Assembly (NCBI RefSeq): GCF_002234595.1
Contig: NZ_NMUL01000049.1
Span: forward strand, 80,299 to 144,298
From: Amycolatopsis vastitatis
GTDB lineage: Bacteria; Actinomycetota; Actinomycetes; Mycobacteriales; Pseudonocardiaceae
Length of the DNA: 64,000 nt
Direction of reading: 5' to 3'
The notes under the pieces were generated by a model. It made no database searches. It saw only the letters and a list, made by a program, of their open reading frames with translations, and was not told the origin of the DNA. This document shows positions 1-8,943 of the stretch, piece after piece (position 1 is the first letter of the stretch; each line of letters begins with the position of its first letter). The translations under genes were made by a program, and so were the position numbers.

Positions 1-1402
1 GCTGGGCCATGCCACCGGACAGCTCGTGCGGGTAGCGGCGGGCCACGACGTCCGGCAGGTTCACGTCGTGCAGCAAGCCGGAAACGCGCTCCCGCACCGA
101 AGACCGCGACCCGCCGTGCCGCAGCCGGACTAGTTCGCCGATCTGGTGCGCCACCGTGAACACCGGGTCGAGCGCCCCCACCGGGTCTTGGGAGATCAGC
201 GCGATCCGGGAACCGCGCAGCCGGCGCATCGCCCGTGGCCCGGCGAGGGCCAGGTCGGCGCCGTCGAACAGGAGGCTCCCGGCGGCGACCGCGCCACCCG
301 CTGGGAGCAGGTCCAGGACTGCCCGGCCGGTGATCGACTTGCCGCAGCCGGACTCACCGACCAGCGCGACGGTTTCGCCGCGGCCGACGTCCAGGTCGAG
401 GTCCGCCACCACGACCTGGCCCCCGGAAAGGGTGATTTCGAGGCCCCGCAGGGAAAGCAGGGCCGTCGACGGCTCCTCCCGCGGCGTCAGGACCGGTGCG
501 GGGGCCCGGTGCGCGCGATGCAGCCGGTCGCGGATGGGCTCGGCGTGCGCGGTCGCGTCCCGGACGACGTCGCCGAGCAGGCCGGACGCCAGGATCGCCA
601 GGCCCAGCACGACGCCGGGCGGCACCAGGAGCCACGGCTGCCGGTCGATCACCGACGCCGCCTGCGCGATCATGTCGCCCCACGTGGGGTCCGGTGGCTG
701 CGCGCCGAACCCGAGGTAGCTGAGCCCGGCGTCGATGAGCAGCGCCCCGCCGGCCAGCAGCGAGATCTGGACGATGATCGGGCCGGCGATCCGCGGCAGG
801 ACGTGCGCCGCCACGATCCGGTGGTGCGGCAGCCCGCACACGCGCGCCGCGGCGACGTAGAGTTCCTTGCGCACGGCCAAAGTCGCGCCCCGGACCACCC
901 GGGCGAGGCCGGGGGAGACGAGCACGCCGAGCGCGACCATCACGATGGTCTGGTGCTCGCCCACGACCGCCAGCACCACCAGCAGCGTCATCAGCACGGG
1001 GATCGCCAGCAGCACGTCGACCACCCAGGTGAACGCCCGGTCGAACCAGCCGCCGGCATATCCCGCGACGATCCCGCTGGTGACGCCCACCCCGATCACC
1101 GTGACGACGACGATCCCGGCGTGCAGCAGGCTGACCTGCCCGCCGTACATCAGCCGCGTCAGGACGTCCCGGCCGAGCGCGTCGGTACCGAGCCAGTGCG
1201 CGGCGCTCGGTCCCGAGAGCACGTTGTCCAGGTCCGTCGCAGCCGGGCTGGTCGGCGCGAGGACGGGCGCCAGCACGGAACCCGCGACGAGCAGCGCCAG
1301 ATAACCCAGCGGTGCCCACGCGAGCGGGCGGCCGAGCGTGGCGCGCCACCGCCGTCCGGGCCGGACACCCCGGGCGACGAACTCCTCGATGCCCGCGGTC
1401 AC
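1..1402 (-). CDS. ABC transporter permease-ATPase fusion (DppC-DppD type), truncated by the window edge
   Basis: One open frame runs from a GTG at 1402 to the left edge. The first ~290 residues are a DppC-like inner-membrane permease with several hydrophobic segments and an EAA-type loop. A linker leads into an ATP-binding domain with Walker A GESGCGKS near residue 348, a Q-loop (SQDPVGALDP) and an ABC signature LSGGMAQ just before the edge. Peptide/nickel/oligosaccharide ABC systems normally encode these as two proteins, so a fused subunit is a known but less common arrangement. The GTG overlaps the stop of the upstream permease by 4 bp (GTGA), so translation is coupled. The 3' end, and probably a second ATPase gene, lies outside the window. 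The substrate is inferred from neighbours (GH1 and a family-5 binding protein). Confidence 0.88.
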   Translation of the reverse strand, partial: MTAGIEEFVARGVRPGRRWRATLGRPLAWAPLGYLALLVAGSVLAPVLAPTSPAATDLDNVLSGPSAAHWLGTDALGRDVLTRLMYGGQVSLLHAGIVVVTVIGVGVTSGIVAGYAGGWFDRAFTWVVDVLLAIPVLMTLLVVLAVVGEHQTIVMVALGVLVSPGLARVVRGATLAVRKELYVAAARVCGLPHHRIVAAHVLPRIAGPIIVQISLLAGGALLIDAGLSYLGFGAQPPDPTWGDMIAQAASVIDRQPWLLVPPGVVLGLAILASGLLGDVVRDATAHAEPIRDRLHRAHRAPAPVLTPREEPSTALLSLRGLEITLSGGQVVVADLDLDVGRGETVALVGESGCGKSITGRAVLDLLPAGGAVAAGSLLFDGADLALAGPRAMRRLRGSRIALISQDPVGALDPVFTVAHQIGELVRLRHGGSRSSVRERVSGLLHDVNLPDVVARRYPHELSGGMAQ

Positions 1403-2340
1403 CGGACCCGCGCCTTCGGGTTGAGCCAGCCGTAGGCCAAGTCCACCAGCAGGTTGACGGCGACGACGATCACCGTGAACACCACCACCACGCCCTGGAT
1501 CATCCGGATGTCGTGCTGCGAGGTGGCTTGGACGGCGAGGCCGCCCAGCCCCGGCATGGCGAAGACCGACTCGACGAACACCGTCCCGCTCAGCAGGCCG
1601 ATGAACGTCAGCCCGACCAGGGTCACCACCGGGATCGCCGCGTTGCGCAGCGCGTGCCGCAGCACCACCGACGACTCGGGGACGCCGTTGGCCCGCAACG
1701 CCGTCACGAAGTCGCGGGACAGCGCGTCCAGCATCGCGTCCCGGGTCTGCTTGGCGAACACGGCGATGCCGGGCAGCGCCAGCGTCGCGACCGGCAGCAC
1801 CAGGCTGCGCGCCCACCCGGCGGGCGACGCGCCGACCGGAACGTACCCGGTGGCGGGCAGCAGCTGCACGGTGACGGCGAAGAGCGTGACCATCGTGAGC
1901 GCGAACCAGAAGCTGGGCAGCGCATAGCCGATCAGCGAAAGCGCGTCGACGACCCGGCCGATCCGTCCACCGTGGACAGCGCTGACGACACCCAGCGCGA
2001 CGCCGACGAAGGCGGTCACCGCCGTGGCGCAGCCGATCAGCGACAGCGTGACGGGCAACCGGTGGGCGATCTCGTCCGCCACCGAGAGGCCGCTGATCGG
2101 GGACGAGCCGAGGTCGCCGCGCAGCGCGTCGGAAAGCCAGTGCCCGTACTGGGTCAGCACGGGCTGGTCCAGGCCGAGCTGGTGACGCAGCTGCTCGTAG
2201 GCCGGGACGCTGAAGTTCTGGCCCAGGATGGCGCGCGCGAGGTCGCCCGGGGCCGCGGACTGCAGCAGGAAGGCCGCCAGGGAGACGACGAAGACGAGCG
2301 CCACCGAAACCACGAGGCGGTGCGCGATCAGCCGGAGCAA
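1399..2340 (-). CDS. ABC transporter permease, DppB/OppB family
   Basis: A 313-residue integral membrane protein starting LRLIAHRLVVSVALVF, the typical first transmembrane segment of DppB/OppB permeases. It has an EAA-type cytoplasmic loop near ALRANGVPESSVVLRHALRN and a C-terminal end NPKARVR. The TTG at 2340 is chosen because GGAAGGAGGG lies directly upstream and the family N-terminus begins there; in-frame sequence further upstream is antisense-like. It overlaps the end of the GH1 gene by 13 bp and the next subunit by 4 bp, so it belongs to the same operon. It would form the membrane channel with the fused permease-ATPase. Confidence 0.9.
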   Translation of the reverse strand: MLRLIAHRLVVSVALVFVVSLAAFLLQSAAPGDLARAILGQNFSVPAYEQLRHQLGLDQPVLTQYGHWLSDALRGDLGSSPISGLSVADEIAHRLPVTLSLIGCATAVTAFVGVALGVVSAVHGGRIGRVVDALSLIGYALPSFWFALTMVTLFAVTVQLLPATGYVPVGASPAGWARSLVLPVATLALPGIAVFAKQTRDAMLDALSRDFVTALRANGVPESSVVLRHALRNAAIPVVTLVGLTFIGLLSGTVFVESVFAMPGLGGLAVQATSQHDIRMIQGVVVVFTVIVVAVNLLVDLAYGWLNPKARVR

Positions 2341-3680
2341 GCGGATCCCTCCTTCCGGTCGCGCGGCTGGCCGGAGATGAGCTGCCGGTACCACCGGTAG
2401 GACGCCTTGGGGGTGCGGGCGAGCGTCGCGAAGTCGACGTGCACCAGCCCGAAGCGCGGGCGGTAGCCGTGCTCCCATTCGAGGTTGTCCAGCAGCGACC
2501 AGACGTGGTAACCGCGGATGTCCGAGCCCGCCTCGACGGCGGCGCTCACCTCGCGCAGGCAGGCCCGCAGGTAGGTGACGCGCCGCAGGTCCTGGACCGA
2601 CCCGGTGACGTCGGGCTCGTCCACGGCGGGGAAGCCGTTTTCCGTGACGTGGATCGGCGGGGCGTCCGGGTACCGCGCGCGCAGCCAGGTGAGCAGCGCG
2701 CCGAACAGCTCCGGCGCCACCGGCCAGCCGAGCAGGTTGGTGCTCGTGCCGGGCCACGGCACCCGCGTGTAGCCGAAGACGCCTGACGTGGACGCGGCGA
2801 TCCGCGCGGGGGCGTACCAGTTGACGCCGAGGAAGTCGAGCGGGGCGGCGATGACCGCGCGGTCGGCGTCGTCGGCTTCGATCACCGGCCGGTCGTCGAG
2901 GCGGGGATATTCCCCGCGCAGCAGCGGATCGAGGAACAGCCGGTCTTCGTAGACCTCGGCGCGCGCGGCCGCGGCGACGTCGTGGGGGTGCTCCCCGGCG
3001 GCGGTCATCCCGGCGAGGTTGAGGCTGATCCCGATCTCGCCGTGCGGCGCCTGGGCGCGCAGGCGGGGGACGGCGAGACCGTGGCCCAGCAGCAGGTGGT
3101 GGGCCACGCGCAGCCCGTGACGGCGCACCGGCGCCTCGGGCGGGCCGGTCATTTCGGCGTGCATCACCGAAAGCGGTTCGTTGAGCGTGATCCAGCGCGT
3201 GACGCGGTCGCCGAAGCGGGCCGCGAGCCCTTCGGCGTAGTCGGCGAACCGGGCCGCGGTGTCACGGTCGGCCCAGCCGCCGGCGTCCTCGATCGGCTGC
3301 GGGTGGTCCCAGTGGTACACCGTGAGCATCGGCTCGATGTCCCGGGCGAGAAGCCCGTCGACCAGCCGGTCGTAGAACGCCAGCCCGCGGCCGTTCCAGC
3401 GGCCGCGCCCGGCGGGCTGGACCCGCGGCCACGACACGGAGAACCGGTAGCTGTCCACACCGAGCCCGGCCAGCAGGTCGAGATCCTCGGTCAGCCGGTG
3501 GTAGTGGTCGCAGGCGACGTCGCCGGTCGCGCCGCCGGCCAGCCCGCCCGGCCGGTGGGCGCGGGTGTCCCAGTTGGACGGTCCCTTCCCGTCCGCGTCC
3601 CACGCGCCTTCGATCTGGAAGGCGGCCGTGGCCACGCCCCACCGGAATCCCGGCGGGAACAGCAGATCCGGTTCGCTCAT
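2328..3680 (-). CDS. GH1 family beta-glucosidase
   Basis: A 450-residue GH1 protein, the usual length for the family. The N-terminal FPPGFRWGVATAAFQIEGA motif is diagnostic. The acid/base Glu lies in TLNEP near residue 165 and the nucleophile Glu in VTENGFP near residue 347. There is no signal peptide, so it acts in the cytoplasm on beta-linked glucosides or cello-oligosaccharides after import. It starts 1 bp after the stop of the binding-protein gene and overlaps the permease gene at its 3' end, so hydrolase and importer are co-expressed. This makes a beta-glucoside or cello-oligosaccharide the likely transported substrate. Aglycone specificity cannot be read from sequence. Confidence 0.93.
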   Translation of the reverse strand: MSEPDLLFPPGFRWGVATAAFQIEGAWDADGKGPSNWDTRAHRPGGLAGGATGDVACDHYHRLTEDLDLLAGLGVDSYRFSVSWPRVQPAGRGRWNGRGLAFYDRLVDGLLARDIEPMLTVYHWDHPQPIEDAGGWADRDTAARFADYAEGLAARFGDRVTRWITLNEPLSVMHAEMTGPPEAPVRRHGLRVAHHLLLGHGLAVPRLRAQAPHGEIGISLNLAGMTAAGEHPHDVAAAARAEVYEDRLFLDPLLRGEYPRLDDRPVIEADDADRAVIAAPLDFLGVNWYAPARIAASTSGVFGYTRVPWPGTSTNLLGWPVAPELFGALLTWLRARYPDAPPIHVTENGFPAVDEPDVTGSVQDLRRVTYLRACLREVSAAVEAGSDIRGYHVWSLLDNLEWEHGYRPRFGLVHVDFATLARTPKASYRWYRQLISGQPRDRKEGSACSG

Positions 3681-3681
3681 G

Positions 3682-5226
3682 TCAGCCGGCCGGGTGCCAG
3701 GCGGTGACGCTCGGGAACGGCTTGCCGGCCACCGGGTCCACGCCGACCGTGTCGTGGTAGAACAGCATGCCCGGGCTCAGGCACACGGGCAGGAACCAGC
3801 CCAGCTCGACCACGCGCCGGATGATCTGCTTGTCCAGGGCGGGCCGAGCGTGCTCGTCGGCGGCCGCGGCGCGCCGGTCGAGGCTCTCCAGCTCGGGATC
3901 GCTGCTGTGGAACGGGTTCATCCCGATGGCGTCCCGCAGCCAGAGCCCGCGGCCCATGAAGTAGGCCGGCAGCACGCCCCAGCCCATGCTGGAGGCCGGG
4001 AACTGCGTGAGCGCGGTGTTGGCGGACGACGGCTCCTTGGCCGTGATCCGCAGGACGACGCCGACCTGCTGCAGGTCCGACGCGATCGCCTGGGCGAGGT
4101 CGCCGGGGAAGGCGGGGGTGGACGGGATCACCACCGGCAGCGTGAACCCGCCGGCCACCCCGGCGGCGGTGAGCAGCTGCCGGGCCTTGCCGGGGTCGTG
4201 GGTGTAGAACGGCTGTTCGTCGTAGCCGTCTTCGCCGGGCGCCGAAGGCTGGTCGACAGGGACGCCGTATTCGCCGAGCAGTGCCGAGGTGATCTTGGCG
4301 CGGTCGACGGCGTAGTTGAGCGCCTGCCGCACCCGCACGTCGGCCAGGGGCGGGCTGAGTGTCCCGGCGCGGTCGTTGAGCTGCAGGCCCATCACGATCG
4401 CCGGGCTGGCCGCCACCTTGAACCCGGCGGCCTTCGCCCCGCCGGCGATGGCGTAGCTGCCGCCGACGACGTCGACCTGGCCGGTCTTGAGCGCGGCGAG
4501 CGCGGTGTTCTCGTTGGGCAGGACCTTGACGGTGATCCGGTCGTAGAACCGGCCGCCGGTGTTCCAGTACTTCGGGTTGGGGCCGTAGGTGTAGTGGTCG
4601 TTGGCGACGGTCTCGCCGGGCAGCAGGACATACGGTCCGGCGCCGAAGGTGCGGGTCGCCAGGTCCGCCGGATTCGCGACGCCGGCCGGGCTGATCACGT
4701 TGCCGGCCAGGTAGTCCTGGGTGAACAGCGTCGGCAGCAGCGGGTGCGGCTGGTTCAGCGACAGCCGCAGCACCAGCCGTCCCTGCGGGGTCGTCGTCGC
4801 GATCGGGGCGAGGAACGCCGCCGCCTGGCCCGCGGACTTCCGGAAGTGGTCGATGCTCGCCTTCAGGCCGTCGGCGGTCAGCGGGCTGCCGTCGGCGAAG
4901 GTCACGCCGTCCCGCAACGTCAGCTCGAACTCGGTGTTGCCGGTGCCGAGGTAACGCCAGGCCGTCGCGAGCCGCGGTCGGTAACTGCCGTCGGCGGCGC
5001 GGTAGATGAGCGGGTCGTAGGCGGGTTGCAGGAAGAACTGGGACTCGCCGCCGGCCTTCGCCGGGTCGAGGCTGGTCGGCGGCCAGTACTGGCCGATGCG
5101 CAGGGTGTGGTCCGAAGTGGATGATCCGGACGGCCCGCCGCACGCGGCGGCAGCGGTGAGGCCGGCGGCGAGCAGCAGGCCGCCGCGGGTGAAGTCGCGG
5201 CGGGAAAGGACGGCGGGGGAGGGCAT
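3682..5226 (-). CDS. Extracellular solute-binding lipoprotein, family 5 (SBP_bac_5)
   Basis: A 514-residue ABC substrate-binding protein. The N-terminus carries a Tat motif (SRRDFTRGG), a hydrophobic stretch and an Ala-Ala-Ala-Cys lipobox (near residue 29), so it is probably exported folded and lipid-anchored. The body has SBP family 5 signatures such as SLDPAKAGG and ALNYAVDRAKI. Family 5 binds peptides, nickel chelates or oligosaccharides; the adjacent GH1 gene favours a sugar ligand. It precedes the GH1 gene by 1 bp and follows the CocE-like hydrolase gene by 30 bp. Confidence 0.92.
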   Translation of the reverse strand: MPSPAVLSRRDFTRGGLLLAAGLTAAAACGGPSGSSTSDHTLRIGQYWPPTSLDPAKAGGESQFFLQPAYDPLIYRAADGSYRPRLATAWRYLGTGNTEFELTLRDGVTFADGSPLTADGLKASIDHFRKSAGQAAAFLAPIATTTPQGRLVLRLSLNQPHPLLPTLFTQDYLAGNVISPAGVANPADLATRTFGAGPYVLLPGETVANDHYTYGPNPKYWNTGGRFYDRITVKVLPNENTALAALKTGQVDVVGGSYAIAGGAKAAGFKVAASPAIVMGLQLNDRAGTLSPPLADVRVRQALNYAVDRAKITSALLGEYGVPVDQPSAPGEDGYDEQPFYTHDPGKARQLLTAAGVAGGFTLPVVIPSTPAFPGDLAQAIASDLQQVGVVLRITAKEPSSANTALTQFPASSMGWGVLPAYFMGRGLWLRDAIGMNPFHSSDPELESLDRRAAAADEHARPALDKQIIRRVVELGWFLPVCLSPGMLFYHDTVGVDPVAGKPFPSVTAWHPAG

Positions 5227-5256
5227 GGGGCACCTTTCGGCTGGGGGACTGGGCGG

Positions 5257-7116
5257 TCAGCCGCGCCAGTGCCGGTCGAGCAGGGAAACGCCGTCCTGGA
5301 CGACCTTCCCGGAGGCGTCGATGGCGGTCGCGGTGGCCGTGACCTCGAGGTCGACGGTGACGTGGGCGCCGGTCGCGGTGTCGACGGTGCCGGTGATGCG
5401 CCCGGTGACGGTGGACTCGGCCGGGTCGAGCCGGGAGGCGGTGGCGACGAGCTCCTGGTCGACGCGCATCGCGTGCCGTCCGCCCGGGACGTCCTCCGGC
5501 CGGATCCGGTTGCTCCCGGCCAGGCGCAGGGAAACGGTGTCGCGCAACAGGTCTTCGGTGACCTCCCAGAACGCCGCCTGCTCGGCGGGTTCGCCGTCGA
5601 GGTGTTCTTCGAGGCCGTCCGCGACGGCCGGCTCGGGCATCGGGCAGGCGCGCCCGCTCGCGGGGTCGGCGAGCGGGAGCCGCAGGGTCCGCGCCGCCGG
5701 CCACCCTTCGGGCGGTTCCTGCGGCCAGACCCGGGGGAAGTCGCCGGGCGCGACGACGACGCGGAGCCGGTGCCCCGCGGCCACTTCGTAAGTGGTCGGG
5801 GTCAGCGGCACGGTGAGCTCGCCGTCGTCGGCGCACTCGAGGCCCGCGCAGATCAGGAGCGACCGTCCCACGGGGTCGACGTCGGTGAGCTTCACCGAAA
5901 CCCGCGGCCACGCGCGGGCCAGCTCCACCGTGGGACGGCCGCTGACCAGGAGCCGCTCCGGGAGCGGCGGCGAGGTGTAGCAGAGACTGCGGCTGTCGTC
6001 GCCGTGCTGGTCCAGCGGCAGCCCGAACTGCCCGGCGGGGGTGGCCCACAACCCGGACTGCAGACCGACTGCGGGGTCGGGGACGGCCGGCGCGGACCGC
6101 TGCCAGCCGGTCAGGTCTTCCGTGCGGGCGGTGCCTTCCGGCGGCCAGGAATCGAAGCCGAGCCAGCGCGGCCGCTCGCCCTGCACGTACACGCGGACGT
6201 CCGGAGCGCTTTCGGTCTCGTCGGTTCCCAGCAGCCAGCGGTCCCACCAGGACCGGGCGATCTCGAGGAAGTCGATCGGCGTGAACGGGCACTCCTGCGG
6301 CATGACGTGCATCCACGGCCCGGCGATCAGGGACTTGGTCCCGCGCAGGCCTTCGTAGGCGCGGACGGCACCGTCGACGAAGAGGTCCCGCCAACCGGCC
6401 ACGCACAGGGCGGGCACTTCGATCGCCGAGACGTCGATCCGCCGCCGGGCCCACACGGGCGAGCCGGGGCCGTGGCGGAACATGTCGAGCAGGTAGGGCG
6501 CGAAGGTCATCCGCCGGTGCCAGCGCGCCTGCTCGTTCGGGTCGGCGAAGTCGTCCACCGGGGGCAGCAGCTGGTTGAACAGCGTGCCCACCGCCCACGA
6601 GGCCAGCGGGGAGAACGCGCCGCGCGCGCCGCCGGGGTGGACGAAGTCGCGACCGGGATCGGTCGGCCCTTCGAGCGCGATGAGGGCTTTGAGGGCTTCG
6701 GGACGCCGGGACGCGGCGCGCAGGGTCGTGATGGCCCCGTAGGAACCGCCCCACATGCCGACCGCGCCGGTGCACCACGACTGGGCCGCGCCCCAGCGGA
6801 TGGCGTCGAGCGCGTCGTCGGCGTCCCCGGGGTCGAACGGCGGCCGCTGGACACCGTCGGACGAGCCGGTGCCGAGCAGGTCGACGAGCAGCGACGCGTA
6901 GCCGCGCTCGGCGAACCACCGTTCGGTGGGCGACCCGGTCAGTGCGGCGACGTCCCGCCGGTAGGGGAGGACGGTCACCAGGAGCGGGTGCGGCCCCGGC
7001 CCGCCGGGAAGGAACAGGTTGCCGGAAAGCGTGACTCCCGGGTCGGGCGTGGGGATCCGGACGTCGCGCCGGACCACGACCTCGTGGCGTCGCTCAGTCT
7101 CCGTGCGTGCAGGCAT
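5257..7116 (-). CDS. CocE/NonD family hydrolase (X-Pro dipeptidyl-peptidase S15 fold)
   Basis: A 619-residue alpha/beta hydrolase with a nucleophile elbow GMWGGSYGAIT near residue 122 and a C-terminal jelly-roll as in cocaine esterase and X-Pro peptidases. The start at 7116 is preceded by GGAGCGGAGG and matches the family N-terminus. There is no clear signal peptide. It is the first gene of the minus-strand operon that includes the binding protein, GH1 and permeases; a putative TetR operator lies about 50 bp upstream. Established relatives cleave esters, amides or peptide bonds. Here it may deacylate an imported glycoside, but that is inference. Confidence 0.87.
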   Translation of the reverse strand: MPARTETERRHEVVVRRDVRIPTPDPGVTLSGNLFLPGGPGPHPLLVTVLPYRRDVAALTGSPTERWFAERGYASLLVDLLGTGSSDGVQRPPFDPGDADDALDAIRWGAAQSWCTGAVGMWGGSYGAITTLRAASRRPEALKALIALEGPTDPGRDFVHPGGARGAFSPLASWAVGTLFNQLLPPVDDFADPNEQARWHRRMTFAPYLLDMFRHGPGSPVWARRRIDVSAIEVPALCVAGWRDLFVDGAVRAYEGLRGTKSLIAGPWMHVMPQECPFTPIDFLEIARSWWDRWLLGTDETESAPDVRVYVQGERPRWLGFDSWPPEGTARTEDLTGWQRSAPAVPDPAVGLQSGLWATPAGQFGLPLDQHGDDSRSLCYTSPPLPERLLVSGRPTVELARAWPRVSVKLTDVDPVGRSLLICAGLECADDGELTVPLTPTTYEVAAGHRLRVVVAPGDFPRVWPQEPPEGWPAARTLRLPLADPASGRACPMPEPAVADGLEEHLDGEPAEQAAFWEVTEDLLRDTVSLRLAGSNRIRPEDVPGGRHAMRVDQELVATASRLDPAESTVTGRITGTVDTATGAHVTVDLEVTATATAIDASGKVVQDGVSLLDRHWRG

Positions 7117-7166
7117 CGCCGCCTCCGCTCCGCTCCCACCGAGTGGGTACGAGATCGAATACTTCA

Positions 7167-7182
7167 GTACCGGATTCCGTAC
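7167..7182. promoter_or_regulatory. Putative TetR operator, copy 1 (upstream of the hydrolase-transporter operon)
   Basis: The 16-bp near-dyad GTACCGGATTCCGTAC has the form GTAC-N8-GTAC with a central AT. A second site with the same spacing lies at 7946-7961 in front of the TetR gene. Together they fit one repressor controlling itself and the downstream operon. The pairing is seen in the sequence; repressor binding is inferred. Confidence 0.55.
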
Positions 7183-7262
7183 GTTAGACACAGACGTGGC
7201 GACGGCGCAAGCCCTGTGGGAGGTGGAAGGCGCGCTCTTCGGCCGGGGCCGCGGGTGAAGGG

Positions 7263-7895
7263 CTACTTGTCGCCGGGGTTGGCCAGGGCTGCGAGCACCA
7301 GGGCGCCGAGTTCGGTGTAGGCGTCGGCCATGGACAGTCCCGAGCGGTCGAGCAGCTCGCCGTGCTGGATGCCGTCGATGAGCAGGCTGACCGCCGCGCC
7401 GACGAAGTCCGCGTTGACCGCGCGGAACGCGCCCGAGGCCACACCGTCCTGAATGGACTCCCGGACCCGGTGGGCCGCGGCGAGCGAATGCCGGGCGTAC
7501 AGCTCCGCCGTCGCCTCGAACGTGAGCAGGTCGGCGTAGCACTCCGGCGACATCCGCCGCAGCTCGGCACCCAGGCCGGCGAGGTACTCGGCGATGCGCT
7601 GCGACGGGTCGGTGATCGGCCCGACCTTCTCCTCGACCCGGGTGGCCGCGCCCTGGAAGAAGTGCCGGACGGCGACGACGACCAGCTGCTCCTTGCTGCC
7701 GGCCACCGCGTACAGCGTCGACTTGGAACACTGGAGCCTGCTGGCCAGGTCGTCCACGGTGAGCCGGGCGAAGCCCTCGTCGAGGAAAAGCCGTTCCAAG
7801 CGGAGGACCAGCTCCTCGCGCTTGGTGTCGGACATGCGTCGGCTTCGCGCCGTGCGCGCTCCCGGTGGCGTCATCCAAGGTGGCTTCGCGGTCAT
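7263..7895 (-). CDS. TetR/AcrR family transcriptional regulator
   Basis: A 210-residue regulator with an N-terminal TetR helix-turn-helix (RLTVDDLASRLQCSKSTLYA) and a helical ligand-binding C-terminus. The ATG at 7895 is chosen; alternatives are a GTG at 7913 and an ATG 27 codons downstream that better matches the family N-terminus (MSDTKREELVLRLERLF). It lies upstream of and in the same orientation as the hydrolase/SBP/GH1/permease genes. Matching GTAC-N8-GTAC dyads occur upstream of its own start and upstream of that operon, so autoregulation and local repression are likely. The inducer is unknown, perhaps an imported glycoside or its product. Confidence 0.88.
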   Translation of the reverse strand: MTAKPPWMTPPGARTARSRRMSDTKREELVLRLERLFLDEGFARLTVDDLASRLQCSKSTLYAVAGSKEQLVVVAVRHFFQGAATRVEEKVGPITDPSQRIAEYLAGLGAELRRMSPECYADLLTFEATAELYARHSLAAAHRVRESIQDGVASGAFRAVNADFVGAAVSLLIDGIQHGELLDRSGLSMADAYTELGALVLAALANPGDK

Positions 7896-7945
7896 GGTTC
7901 GGTAGCCTCGCACACCCCCGGGTCAGGGCGGCGCGCGGTACTACC

Positions 7946-7961
7946 GTACCCCATCCGGTAC
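7946..7961. promoter_or_regulatory. Putative TetR operator, copy 2 (upstream of the TetR gene)
   Basis: GTACCCCATCCGGTAC repeats the GTAC-N8-GTAC layout with central AT seen at 7167-7182. A third GTAC-like half (GGTACT) lies just to its left. The site sits about 50 bp before the TetR start and 3 bp before the 3' end of the adjacent LuxR gene, as expected for an autorepression operator. Confidence 0.55.
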
Positions 7962-7963
7962 CC

Positions 7964-8812
7964 TCATGGGAGAAGCCCGAATCGCCGGGCGGTGACCACG
8001 GCCTCCATCCGGCTGCGAGCGACGAGCTTGCGCATGGTGCTGCGCAGGTAGCTCTTCACGGTTTCCGTGGTGATCCCGAGATCCTCCGCGATCTGGTGGT
8101 TGGTCCAGCCGAGGGCGACGCAGGCGAGCACGTCCAGCTCGCGCGCGGACAACGCCGGGACGTTCTCGCGCGGCGCGGACCGGCCGGTGACCGCCGACAG
8201 CGTCTCGCACACCGCCCGGACCCGGCCGCGCAGCACCGGGTCGTCGACGCTCTGGGTGAGGATCCGCAGCTCGGCGTACGCCTCGCGGACCAGCTCCCAG
8301 TGCGGGCGGTTGCAGTCGGTCGCGTCGTACCGGTCGAGCCAGGCCAGCCGCCGGGTCACCTCGTCGCGGACGGCCAGGCCCTGCTCGAGCTCGCGCGCCG
8401 ACTCCACGACGGCCTGCACCACGCGATCGCCCAGCGGCATCGAGCTGCGCAACGCGCCGTAGAGCACGCCGCGCACGGTCCGCGTCACCACCACCGGCAC
8501 GGCCACCATCGCGCGCAGCCCCTCGGCCATGATGATGTGGTCGTAATCGTGGCTGATCCCGGGGGAGCGCACGTAGTCGTCGACGACGAGGGGCCGCCGC
8601 TGCGCCACCGCCTTCCCGCCGAGCCCGCGCCCGTACTCGAGGCTGACACCCCGGAGCGCGCCGGTGTTCGGGCCGGCGATCTGGCTGAGCTTGACCTGCC
8701 GGCCGGAGCCGACCTCGCCCCCGAAGGTGAGCGGCAGGCCGGTCGCGTCCCGTATCCGGGCCAGCGCGCGGTAGATCTCCGGACGGTCGTCGGCCGCGGC
8801 GTTCGGGCTCAC
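7964..8812 (-). CDS. GAF-domain LuxR family transcriptional regulator
   Basis: A 282-residue regulator. The N-terminal half resembles a GAF sensor (LPLTFGGEVGSGRQVKLSQI onward). The C-terminus is a LuxR/FixJ helix-turn-helix: LSARELDVLACVALGWTNHQ followed by IAEDLGITTETVKSYLRSTM. The GTG at 8812 is chosen because GGAGG precedes it and the longer frame upstream is compositionally poor. It is divergent from the acyl-CoA ligase gene, with about 130 bp between starts, so it probably controls that gene. Comparable GAF-LuxR proteins accompany acyl-CoA ligases in actinomycetes and may sense an aromatic or fatty acid; the ligand is unknown. Confidence 0.87.
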   Translation of the reverse strand: MSPNAAADDRPEIYRALARIRDATGLPLTFGGEVGSGRQVKLSQIAGPNTGALRGVSLEYGRGLGGKAVAQRRPLVVDDYVRSPGISHDYDHIIMAEGLRAMVAVPVVVTRTVRGVLYGALRSSMPLGDRVVQAVVESARELEQGLAVRDEVTRRLAWLDRYDATDCNRPHWELVREAYAELRILTQSVDDPVLRGRVRAVCETLSAVTGRSAPRENVPALSARELDVLACVALGWTNHQIAEDLGITTETVKSYLRSTMRKLVARSRMEAVVTARRFGLLP

Positions 8813-8943
8813 GGCTGCCTCCTCGCGAACGTGCCGAAAAGACCCGCTCCCCTCAGCCGGGGGTAGCTGGGTTTCCCCGGCGATGGGACATTTTTCCCAC
8901 GGTACGGCACCGTCGCGGTATCGCGTAGCTCCAGGAGGTCGCC

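Noticed and set aside
354..1349. Long minus-strand ORF within the permease-ATPase gene
   Set aside because: Its residue composition (Arg/Ala/Gly/Pro-rich) and lack of any domain show it is an out-of-frame shadow of the fused ABC gene.
3677..6919. 1080-residue minus-strand ORF
   Set aside because: Out-of-frame shadow of the binding-protein and CocE-like genes; no domain content.
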